A stretch of DNA of 5,000 bases, from the NCBI GenBank assembly GCA_900552305.1, contig URZD01000153.1, positions 1 to 5,000 of the forward strand, written 5' to 3'. Under the pieces are notes generated by a model. It had not been told where the DNA came from. It ran no database searches and saw only the letters and a list, made by a program, of their open reading frames with translations. Of the stretch, positions 1 through 5,000 are shown piece after piece. Within the stretch, counting starts at the first letter, position 1, and every line of letters begins with the position of its first letter. Source of the stretch: an uncultured Eubacteriales bacterium (GTDB taxonomy: Bacteria > Bacillota > Clostridia > Monoglobales > Monoglobaceae). Both the position numbers and the translations under genes were made by a program.

Positions 1-50
1 TTTGGGCGAGTTTGCGCCTTCGGCACTTTGCGGCTTTTGCTCCTCCTTTT

Positions 51-128
51 GCAAAAAGGCACGCTCGGCTCGTCTGTTCGCTTGCAAGCGAACTCACTGA
101 CGGCTCACTGTCGCTACCGCCTTTTTGC
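51..128. repeat. Imperfect inverted-repeat element in gene-free left end
   Basis: Two exact 10-base inverted arms, GCAAAAAGGC at 51-60 and GCCTTTTTGC at 119-128, enclose 58 bases. The interior holds a perfect 18-base palindrome and short direct repeats: CGGCTC at 66-71 and 101-106, and GGCTCACTG-like words. The surrounding bases 1-182 are rich in TTTGC and CTTTTGC words and look neither like a normal gene nor like simple spacer. An open reading frame crosses the stretch but has low-complexity composition and no ribosome binding site. The element lies just beyond the terminator of the minus operon. It may be one copy of a dispersed intergenic repeat, but a single window cannot show copy number. 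Confidence 0.45.
76..93. repeat. Perfect 18-bp palindrome
   Basis: GTTCGCTTGCAAGCGAAC equals its own reverse complement across all 18 bases. Short CGTC (71-74) and GACG (99-102) words flank it and can pair, lengthening a cruciform or RNA hairpin with an internal loop. It forms the centre of the larger inverted repeat at 51-128. It could be a protein binding site or the tip of a repeat element; nothing in the sequence decides between these. Confidence 0.6.
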
Positions 129-184
129 GAGTATGTCTGGATGTAAATTTTTCTATAGCTCGTCGCATTTCGTTTCTCTACGCA

Positions 185-227
185 AAAAATCCGCGGCTCA
201 CCCAAGCAGTGAAGTCCGCGGATTTTT
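185..227 (-). terminator. Rho-independent terminator of the minus operon, probably bidirectional
   Basis: The arms AAAAATCCGCGG (185-196) and CCGCGGATTTTT (216-227) are exact reverse complements, giving a 12-bp stem around a 19-nt loop. The loop can add a 4-bp inner stem (TCAC 198-201 with GTGA 209-212). Read on the minus strand, the GC-rich core is followed by a run of six T (184-189), the classic intrinsic terminator form. It lies about 85 nt past the stop codon of the MBL-fold gene, so it probably ends that transcript. The plus strand also gives a T run (223-227), so it may also stop transcription arriving from the left. Confidence 0.88.
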
Positions 228-311
228 CAATTTAGATTTTAAACCGATATTTTAAACAGTATTGTATCAGTCTGTCTGAATCGTACGGCGTAAAGCTCAC
301 GCGTGTCGGAA

Positions 312-1145
312 TTAAAATTCAAATACCATTCCGTCATACGAGACCAAAAAGCCTTCCTTTTCGGCTATCTTGACAAATTCGTCATATGTAACGTTTTTGC
401 CGTTGTGCGAGAAATGATTCAGAATAAATGTCGTGTTGCTGCTTGCGATACCCTCGGCAATCAGCCTTTTGCGCAGAGCTATGCAGCGGTTAAACGAAAG
501 GTGACCTATATAGGTCGTGTCGTTGCAGCCCTCGGTACAGTCAAGAGAGATAACGTCAATCGGCTTTCCGAGAGCCTTCAGGCGATTGATGCTCGCGTCC
601 GAATATTCGCTTGAATCGTTTGCATAGAAGATGCTCTTTCCGTCCTTTTCGACTACATAAAGGAGCGGCGAGGATTTTGGGTCATGCTCCGCCTTGATTG
701 CGGTTACGGTGTAGCCCTCAACCTCAAAGCTGTCGTCCGGCTGCACCTGCATTGCGCAAAGCTCGTTGACGTGCGCGCCGTAGCGTTTGATACCGTCGCT
801 TATTTTTGCAAAACCGTCCGCACCGGAGTAAATTGTAAGCGTTGGTTTGTCGGGAATATGCGAAAACCAGAGTCCGCGCACTTCAAAATCCTCCGTATAA
901 AGGTGGTCGCTGTGCGAGTGGGTTATCAGGCAGGTTTTAATCCTTGACATGGGCATATTATACTTTAAAAAGTGCATATAAGTGTCGGCGGGGAAGTCTA
1001 TCAGAATCGTATCGTCTATAATCGCCTGACTGCGTGTTCTTATGTTCCTTCCTCCCAATTCGCGCGCCTTCTTGCAGGCGTCACATTCGCAGAAAAGAGC
1101 GGGAATCCCCTCTGCGGCGGCTGTTCCGAGATACTGAATTTTCAT
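312..1145 (-). CDS. PhnP-like metallo-beta-lactamase-fold phosphodiesterase
   Basis: This 277-residue protein is a cytosolic MBL-fold metal hydrolase. The di-metal motif HSHSDH gives H76, H78, D80 and H81. Further likely ligands are H154 (in AEHD), D177 (in YANDSS) and H244 (in LNHFSH). Near the N-terminus, C19, C21 and C24 form a C-x-C-x-x-C set, and H247 lies three residues after H244. This reproduces the structural zinc site and active-site layout known for E. coli PhnP, which opens 5-phosphoribosyl 1,2-cyclic phosphate in phosphonate breakdown. No phn genes are present here, so the true substrate is uncertain; another cyclic or phosphodiester compound is possible. It is the last gene of the minus operon, 21 nt after the alarmone synthetase stop. 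An AAAGGAG ribosome site lies 9 nt before the ATG. Stop is TAA. There is no signal peptide. Fold assignment is near certain and the PhnP-type reaction is inferred. Confidence 0.9.
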   Translation of the reverse strand: MKIQYLGTAAAEGIPALFCECDACKKARELGGRNIRTRSQAIIDDTILIDFPADTYMHFLKYNMPMSRIKTCLITHSHSDHLYTEDFEVRGLWFSHIPDKPTLTIYSGADGFAKISDGIKRYGAHVNELCAMQVQPDDSFEVEGYTVTAIKAEHDPKSSPLLYVVEKDGKSIFYANDSSEYSDASINRLKALGKPIDVISLDCTEGCNDTTYIGHLSFNRCIALRKRLIAEGIASSNTTFILNHFSHNGKNVTYDEFVKIAEKEGFLVSYDGMVFEF

Positions 1146-1166
1146 TTGTTTATACTCCTTTTATAC

Positions 1167-1838
1167 TTATATTAGTTTGATTTTCTTGCCTATGCTTTGC
1201 ATTTTCAGGTCGGTTTCCGCGATAACGTCCGCGCACGCCTTCAGCTCGGCGGAGATTTCATCGGCGTTCTCCACGGCTTTTTTGTATTTAACATGGTGTT
1301 CAAGGCTCGCCCAAAAATCCATTGCCATTGTCCGTATCTGAACCTCGACCTTCATAATCTGCTTTTTGTCGGAGAAAAATACCGGAATACCGACTATCAT
1401 GTGATAGCTGCGGTAGCCGTTCTCCTTTGGGTTTTTGATGTAGTCCTTTACCGCAAGCAATGTTATGTCGTCCTGCTTGACAAGCATATCCGCAAGGGTG
1501 TATATGTCATCAATGAACGAGCAGATAACGCGCACGCCGGCAACATCGTTAAGGTTTTCGATTACGGATTCCACGCTTATCGGTTTTCCGTAGCGAATCA
1601 GCTTTTCTGCAATGCTTTTCGGCTTTTTGATTCGGTATTTTATCGACTCAATCGGGTTTCGGTTTTTGCGTACCGACATCTCGTTGTTGAGTACGTCGAG
1701 CTTGGTCGTGACCTCCTGAATCGCGCATTGGTACATCATGAGTATTTCCTCGAACTGCTTTGCCTGATCAAAAAGCTTTTCGCTGTCCTTTGGCAGCTGT
1801 ATATAGTTAAAGACCGCTTTTTTAATTTCCTGTTCCAT
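1167..1838 (-). CDS. Small alarmone synthetase, GTP pyrophosphokinase (RelA/SpoT domain) family
   Basis: This 223-residue stand-alone (p)ppGpp synthetase would transfer pyrophosphate from ATP to the 3' hydroxyl of GDP or GTP. The RelA/SpoT synthetase domain spans about residues 45-190. Visible motifs are SIKYRIKKPKSIAEKL (65-80, basic nucleotide-binding stretch), DVAGVRVICSFIDDIY (98-113, with D98 the likely metal ligand), NPKENGYRSYH (136-146, where Y142 should stack on the guanine base) and VEVQIRTMAMDFWASLEHH (164-182, with E165 the likely second catalytic acid). There is no HD hydrolase domain and no TGS or ACT regulatory domain, and the length fits the YjbM/RelQ or YwaC/RelP class. In RelQ, homotetramers are activated by pppGpp; whether that holds here cannot be seen. 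The start follows an AGGA site 6 nt away. The gene begins 36 nt after proA, so the two are probably co-transcribed. A full-length Rel elsewhere in the genome would be expected. Confidence 0.93.
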   Translation of the reverse strand: MEQEIKKAVFNYIQLPKDSEKLFDQAKQFEEILMMYQCAIQEVTTKLDVLNNEMSVRKNRNPIESIKYRIKKPKSIAEKLIRYGKPISVESVIENLNDVAGVRVICSFIDDIYTLADMLVKQDDITLLAVKDYIKNPKENGYRSYHMIVGIPVFFSDKKQIMKVEVQIRTMAMDFWASLEHHVKYKKAVENADEISAELKACADVIAETDLKMQSIGKKIKLI

Positions 1839-1874
1839 TTTAATTCCTGTTTCCTTCCGAAATCGGAGCGCGGG

Positions 1875-3122
1875 TTACCGTATCTGACCGCTGCCCCGTA
1901 TTATATATTTTGTTGTGGTGAGCGCCTTCAGACCCATGGGTCCGCGTGCGTGAATTTTTTGCGTGCTTATGCCGATTTCCGCGCCGAAGCCGAACTCAAA
2001 GCCGTCTGTAAACCGCGTTGACGCGTTGACATAGACCGCCGCCGCGTCCACCTCGTCCAAAAACCGCTGCGACCGCTCGTAGCTGTCGGTGATTATCGCC
2101 TCGGAATGTTGGCTGCCGTATTTGTTTATATGCGCGATTGCCTCGTCAACCGAGCCGACAACCTTCACGCCGATTTTAAGGTCGAGGTATTCCGTACCCC
2201 AGTCCTCCTCGGTCGCGGGAATTGCCTGCGGATAGATTTCGCATACCCTCTCATCGCCGATAATCTCAACGCCGCGCGCGGCAAGCTCGCCAAGCATATC
2301 GGGCAGAAAACGCTTTGCTATGTCGCTGTGAACAAGCAGTTTTTCCTCCGCGTTGCATACCGATGGACGGGAGGTTTTGGCATTTATTACAATCCGTTTT
2401 GCCATTTCAAGGTCGGCGTTCTCGTCAACATAGACGTGGCAGTTGCCCGTTCCCGTTTCTATTGCGGGAACTGTCGCGTTTTCCACAACGGCACGGATAA
2501 GTCCCGCACCGCCGCGCGGTATGATAACGTCAAGGTAATCGTTCAGGCGCATGAGCGCATAAGAGCTTTCCCGTGACGTGTCCTCAACAAGGCTGATACT
2601 GCCCTCGGGCAGTCCCGCGGCATATGCCGCTTTTTGCATTGTGCGGGTTATTGCAAGGTTGGAGCGGAACGCCTCCTTGCCGCCGCGCAGTATGACCGCG
2701 TTCCCCGCCTTCACGCACAGCGCGGCAGCGTCCGCGGTGACGTTGGGTCGCGCCTCATATATGATTCCGACAACGCCGAGCGGAACGCGCACCTGTCCGA
2801 TGTGCAGACCGTTAGGACGCTTTATCGCGCCGAGTACCTCGCCGATCGGGTCGGGCAGCTCCGCAATCTGGCGTATGCCCTCCGCCATGGCGGTGATTCT
2901 GTCTGAGTTAAGCGTAAGGCGGTCCAAAAGACCTTCGCGCATACCGCTCTCCCTTGCCGCCGCAATGTCTGCCGCGTTCTCGTCAAGTATATATTTTTCG
3001 TTTTCCTCCAGCGCGTCCGCCATTGCGCACAGCGCGGAGTTTTTCGTTTCGGACGAAAGCACGGAAAGCCGCGCCGCCGCCGCTTTTGCCGCCTTGCCCT
3101 TTGCTTCAAGCTCTGTATGCAT
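1875..3122 (-). CDS. proA: Gamma-glutamyl phosphate reductase (glutamate-5-semialdehyde dehydrogenase)
   Basis: This enzyme reduces gamma-glutamyl phosphate with NADPH to glutamate-5-semialdehyde, the second step of proline synthesis from glutamate, in the cytosol. At 415 residues it has full family length. Diagnostic blocks are GVVGIIYEARPNVTADAAALCVKAGNAVILRGGKEA (about 117-151, cofactor-binding region), IPRGG (201-205), IETGTGNCHVYVD (221-233), RPSVCNAEEKLLVH (252-265, with C256 the catalytic nucleophile) and the C-terminal FGFGAEIGISTQKIHARGPMGLKAL stretch (about 377-401). The first 30 residues are alanine- and lysine-rich, as is common in ProA. The ATG follows a GAGG ribosome site 8 nt away. 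It lies 49 nt after the LOG gene and 36 nt before the alarmone synthetase. Its usual partner proB (glutamate 5-kinase) is absent on both sides, so proB must be elsewhere if the pathway is complete. Long antisense frames over this gene are shadows of its GC-rich codons. Confidence 0.97.
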   Translation of the reverse strand: MHTELEAKGKAAKAAAARLSVLSSETKNSALCAMADALEENEKYILDENAADIAAARESGMREGLLDRLTLNSDRITAMAEGIRQIAELPDPIGEVLGAIKRPNGLHIGQVRVPLGVVGIIYEARPNVTADAAALCVKAGNAVILRGGKEAFRSNLAITRTMQKAAYAAGLPEGSISLVEDTSRESSYALMRLNDYLDVIIPRGGAGLIRAVVENATVPAIETGTGNCHVYVDENADLEMAKRIVINAKTSRPSVCNAEEKLLVHSDIAKRFLPDMLGELAARGVEIIGDERVCEIYPQAIPATEEDWGTEYLDLKIGVKVVGSVDEAIAHINKYGSQHSEAIITDSYERSQRFLDEVDAAAVYVNASTRFTDGFEFGFGAEIGISTQKIHARGPMGLKALTTTKYIIRGSGQIR

Positions 3123-3150
3123 TTTTTGTACCTCTTTTCTGTTTTGTAGG

Positions 3151-3170
3151 TTTGCCGCGTTTTGCCGCGC
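3151..3170. repeat. Tandem 10-bp direct repeat between LOG gene and proA
   Basis: Two adjacent near-identical decamers, TTTGCCGCGT (3151-3160) and TTTGCCGCGC (3161-3170), differ only in the last base. They lie immediately after the LOG stop codon on the minus strand, in the 49-nt spacer before proA. This looks like a small local duplication. It does not form a strong hairpin and has no T run, so it is not a terminator. Confidence 0.55.
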
Positions 3171-3171
3171 G

Positions 3172-3750
3172 CTAACCGATATGCTTCATATCCTTTATGG
3201 TTTTGCAGTTTGGCGTATAGTCCTCGATATAGTCGAGCAGCACGTTGTAATCGGTGAAGAATTTGTACAGTTTAAGCGTTTCGTTTTTCAGAAACCCCCT
3301 TTTTTCCGCCGTATCCATAAGCTGCGCTATATCGTCAAAGTAGCCGTTTATATTCAAAACGGCGATTGCTTTTTGGTGACGGCAAAGCTGCTTGAGAGTC
3401 AGAATTTCAAAAAATTCCTCAAACGTACCTATGCCGCCCGGGGTCATTATAAACGCGTCGGATTTATCCTCCATTGTCTGCTTTCTTTCGCGCATGGTTT
3501 CGGTGTAGATGAACTTGGTGCATTTGTCGTAAAGAACGCCGTCAACCTCAAAGAAGGACGGAGCAACGCCGATTATTTTTCCGCCGCCCGCACTCATTCC
3601 GCGAGCCGCAGCGCCCATAAGCCCTTCCGCGCCGCCGCCGAATACAAGACCGTGACCTCTTTTTGCCATTTCAAGACCCATTTTTTCGACCGTTTCTATG
3701 TAGACCTTATCGATTTTATCGCTTGACGCGCCGTAAACACAAATATTCAT
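3172..3750 (-). CDS. LOG-family protein (nucleoside 5'-monophosphate phosphoribohydrolase, TIGR00730 type)
   Basis: This 192-residue protein belongs to the Lonely Guy family, which splits (cytokinin) nucleoside 5'-monophosphates such as AMP into free base and ribose 5-phosphate. The Rossmann-like fold shows the expected blocks in order: the N-terminal strand ICVYGASSD (3-11), FGGGAEGLMGAAARG (37-51), MRERKQTM (86-93, with R88 and K90 of the signature) and PGGIGTFEEFFE (104-115, the PGGxGTxEE nucleotide site with E111 and E112). Length matches the family. The start is well set: AAGGAGGT at 3758-3765 lies 7 nt upstream of the ATG. It is the first gene of the minus operon, with a sigma-A-like promoter about 30 bases upstream. 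In bacteria that do not interact with plants, the physiological substrate is generally unclear; older annotations call such proteins lysine decarboxylase, which is wrong for this family. The stop is TAG. Confidence 0.93.
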   Translation of the reverse strand: MNICVYGASSDKIDKVYIETVEKMGLEMAKRGHGLVFGGGAEGLMGAAARGMSAGGGKIIGVAPSFFEVDGVLYDKCTKFIYTETMRERKQTMEDKSDAFIMTPGGIGTFEEFFEILTLKQLCRHQKAIAVLNINGYFDDIAQLMDTAEKRGFLKNETLKLYKFFTDYNVLLDYIEDYTPNCKTIKDMKHIG

Positions 3751-3779
3751 AAAGCTGACCTCCTTATCGGTTTTTATTA

Positions 3780-3808
3780 AGTATATACCAAACCGAAAAA
3801 AATTTCAA
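3780..3808 (-). promoter_or_regulatory. Sigma-A-type promoter of the minus operon
   Basis: Read on the minus strand, TTGAAA (3808-3803) and TATACT (3785-3780) are separated by exactly 17 nt. Transcription would start near 3773, giving a leader of about 22 nt with the AAGGAGGT ribosome site inside it. The short leader leaves little room for RNA-based control. It sits in an AT-rich stretch back to back with the plus-strand promoter, with about 62 bases between the two -35 boxes. Confidence 0.75.
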
Positions 3809-3870
3809 TACATAATTTTCTATTTTAATAATATGTTAACAACTTAATCAACTTTCTTTCACATTGTCGG

Positions 3871-3899
3871 TTGACGTTTTCCGCCAAATTGTGTATAAT
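3871..3899 (+). promoter_or_regulatory. Near-consensus sigma-A promoter of the PLP enzyme gene
   Basis: TTGACG (3871-3876) and a perfect TATAAT (3894-3899) are separated by 17 nt. Transcription should begin near 3906. The 60 bases upstream are AT-rich (runs such as ATTTTAATAATAT), which could act as an UP element. A short TGTTAACA palindrome at 3834-3841 lies between the two divergent promoters and could be an operator, but it is only 8 bases. Such a strong promoter suggests that control acts afterwards, for instance in the leader, or through an unseen repressor. Confidence 0.85.
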
Positions 3900-3905
3900 T
3901 GTAAT

Positions 3906-4003
3906 GCTGCCCGTAAAACCGAGGGACAGCGCCGACCTTTGCCGCACGGTGCGGGGAGGGAATCGGACAGAGCCGCGGACAGCGGCGGAAGGAGATAATG
4001 ACA
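3906..4003 (+). promoter_or_regulatory. Structured 5' leader with two competing folds; possible cis-regulatory RNA
   Basis: The GC-rich leader of about 98 nt can form three hairpins in a row. Hairpin 1 pairs GCTGCCC (3906-3912) with GGGACAGC (3923-3930), with A3926 bulged. Hairpin 2 pairs CCGA-CCTTT-CCGCA (3932-3946) with TGCGG-GGAGG-TCGG (3950-3966), with bulges. Hairpin 3 pairs GCCGC (3972-3976) with GCGGC (3982-3986) around a GGACA loop. In this fold the ribosome site AAGGAG (3989-3994) is free. A competing fold pairs 3936-3945 (CCTTTGCCGC) with 3982-3992 (GCGGC, bulged G, GAAGG). It gives ten pairs, destroys hairpins 2 and 3 and hides the ribosome site. GGACAG occurs three times (3924, 3965, 3977). 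No known riboswitch consensus was recognised. The pairings are seen in the sequence; the regulatory role is inferred. Confidence 0.45.
3989..3994 (+). promoter_or_regulatory. Ribosome binding site that decides between two in-frame starts
   Basis: AAGGAG is followed by two in-frame ATG codons, at 3998 and 4004. Spacing to the first is only 3 nt, too short for efficient initiation. Spacing to the second is 9 nt, within the normal range, so 4004 is the preferred start and the first ATG would add only Met-Thr. Confidence 0.75.
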
Positions 4004-5000
4004 ATGCAGAGTAATGTTGAAGGTTTCTATAAAAAAATGGGCGTTTCCGACAGGGTATACCGCTTTGGCGAGGGGGTTATATCAAGCCTTGCGGAGCGGT
4101 TTGCCGCGATTGATTCAAACGCCGAGTACAACCAGATGAAGGTGATTTCGGCGATGCAGAAAAACCGCGTAGACGCGGCTTGCTTTAACGAATCCACCGG
4201 CTACGGCTATAACGATGTGGGGCGCGATACGCTGGAACGGGTCTTTGCCGATTGCTTTAATACAGAGGACGCGCTTGTCAGACCTCAGATAACCTGCGGC
4301 ACGCACGCGCTTGCGATTGCGCTGAGCGCCAACCTGCGCCCCGGCGACGAGCTTTTGTCGCCTGTTGGCAAGCCGTACGACACACTGGAGGAGGTAATCG
4401 GAATCCGTCCTTCGGTCGGCTCGCTTGCCGAGTACGGCGTAAAATACCGACAGGTTGACCTGCTTGCGGACGGCGGCTTTGATTTTGATGGCATCCGCCG
4501 TGCGATAAACGAGCGCACGCGGCTTGTCACGATTCAGCGTTCCAAAGGCTATCAGACAAGACGGACGTTCTCGGTCGCGGAGATTGCGTCAATTATTAAG
4601 TTTGTGAAGGAAATCAATCCTCAAATCATATGTATGGTCGATAACTGCTACGGCGAGTTTGTCGAGATTTCCGAGCCGTCGGAATACGGTGCGGACATGA
4701 TAGTCGGCTCGCTGATTAAAAACCCGGGCGGAGGTCTTGCAACCTCGGGCGGGTATATATGCGGCACGCGCGAGTGCATAGAGCGCTGCGCATATCGGCT
4801 GAACGCGCCGGGACTCGGCAAAGAGGTCGGCACAAACATGGGTATGCTGCGCGGGCTTTATCAGGGTCTGTTTCTTGCGCCGACCGTTGTGGCGGGCGCG
4901 CTGAAAGGCGCGGTGTTTGCCGCGAACGTGTACGAGCGGCTCGGCTTTAAGGTAGTTCCGAACGGCAGCGAGAGCCGGCACGACATTATTCAGGCGGTTG
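4004..5000 (+). CDS. Methionine gamma-lyase-like PLP enzyme (YnbB / 'aluminum resistance' family), C-terminus cut by window
   Basis: This is a fold-type I pyridoxal-phosphate enzyme of the Met_gamma_lyase (YnbB) family, related to cystathionine lyases and probably acting on sulfur amino acids in the cytosol; the exact reaction is not established for most members. The first 332 residues are present, and about 80-90 more are expected beyond the right edge. Conserved blocks are TGYGYND.GRDTLE (65-78), VRPQITCGTHALAIAL (92-107, cofactor phosphate region), LRPGDELL (111-118), GKPYDTLEE (122-130), TIQRSKGYQTR (176-186), VDNCYGEFVE (212-221, with D213 the likely pyridine-nitrogen contact) and GSLIKNPGGGLATSGGY (235-251, with K239 the likely Schiff-base lysine). 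The match to Bacillus subtilis YnbB is close throughout. It is transcribed divergently from the LOG-proA operon, from its own strong promoter through a structured leader. The 'aluminum resistance' name is historical and should not be taken as function. No frameshift is seen. The alternative start at 3998 is less likely. Confidence 0.93.
   Translation, partial: MQSNVEGFYKKMGVSDRVYRFGEGVISSLAERFAAIDSNAEYNQMKVISAMQKNRVDAACFNESTGYGYNDVGRDTLERVFADCFNTEDALVRPQITCGTHALAIALSANLRPGDELLSPVGKPYDTLEEVIGIRPSVGSLAEYGVKYRQVDLLADGGFDFDGIRRAINERTRLVTIQRSKGYQTRRTFSVAEIASIIKFVKEINPQIICMVDNCYGEFVEISEPSEYGADMIVGSLIKNPGGGLATSGGYICGTRECIERCAYRLNAPGLGKEVGTNMGMLRGLYQGLFLAPTVVAGALKGAVFAANVYERLGFKVVPNGSESRHDIIQAV

Noticed and set aside
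94..168. 24-codon minus-strand frame past the terminator
   Set aside because: It is very short, with only a weak purine stretch before the ATG, and it overlaps the palindrome region. Nothing supports translation.
28..255. 75-codon open frame on the plus strand
   Set aside because: It crosses the inverted repeats and runs through the terminator hairpin. It has no ribosome site and begins with a Leu-rich low-complexity run, so it is more likely non-coding.
1197..2021. 274-codon open frame on the plus strand
   Set aside because: It is antisense to the alarmone synthetase and the end of proA, which both carry clear family motifs. No ribosome site or recognisable domain is present.
3123..3171. 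Possible terminator or internal promoter between LOG and proA
   Set aside because: The tandem decamers do not form a stable hairpin followed by T residues, and no well-spaced -35/-10 pair was seen, so read-through from the upstream promoter is more likely.
2578..3726. 382-codon open frame on the plus strand
   Set aside because: It lies antisense to the 5' half of proA and nearly all of the LOG gene, whose families are unmistakable. Its translation is low-complexity Ser/Ala/Arg-rich, as expected from reading GC-rich codons backwards.
3953..3990. Possible cobalamin or T-box riboswitch core (GGGAATCGG, GGTGCGG words)
   Set aside because: Only short fragments resemble these consensus boxes. The B12-box, the T-box sequence and their required stems are not present in order.
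4115..4981. Several minus-strand open frames of 63-130 codons
   Set aside because: They are all antisense to the YnbB-like enzyme, which matches its family block by block over the whole stretch.

Overview
The window looks like a chromosomal segment of a Gram-positive anaerobe of the class Clostridia. Three things suggest this. Every gene opens with a strong Shine-Dalgarno (SD) sequence, the promoters are near-consensus sigma-A type, and the proteins resemble clostridial families (a stand-alone small alarmone synthetase, a clostridial-type LOG protein, a YnbB-type PLP enzyme). This taxonomic reading is inferred from protein style alone. Coding DNA is fairly GC-rich, while the central promoter region is strongly AT-rich.

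Layout: positions 1-182 hold no convincing gene, only inverted repeats. Positions 185-227 are a strong, roughly symmetric terminator hairpin. Positions 312-3750 carry four tightly spaced minus-strand genes. In transcription order they are a LOG-family nucleotide phosphoribohydrolase, proA (gamma-glutamyl phosphate reductase), a small (p)ppGpp synthetase, and a PhnP-like metallo-beta-lactamase-fold phosphodiesterase. Gaps are 49, 36 and 21 nt, each with its own ribosome binding site. A promoter (TTGAAA-17-TATACT) sits just upstream of the LOG gene and the terminator lies past the MBL gene, so the four genes are probably one operon. Positions 3751-4003 are a divergent regulatory region. From about 4004 to the right edge, a methionine gamma-lyase-like (YnbB / 'aluminum resistance') PLP enzyme runs on the plus strand and is cut by the window end.

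Functionally the minus operon combines one proline-biosynthesis step, stringent-response signalling and two enzymes expected to act on phosphoribosyl compounds. proB is not adjacent. The plus gene probably belongs to sulfur amino acid metabolism.

The most interesting non-coding signal is the roughly 98-nt leader of the plus gene. It can form three consecutive hairpins that leave the SD free, or a mutually exclusive 10-bp pairing that hides the SD. It matches no riboswitch class that I recognise. Nothing else in the window suggests a new multi-gene system; the protein-coding content is otherwise ordinary.
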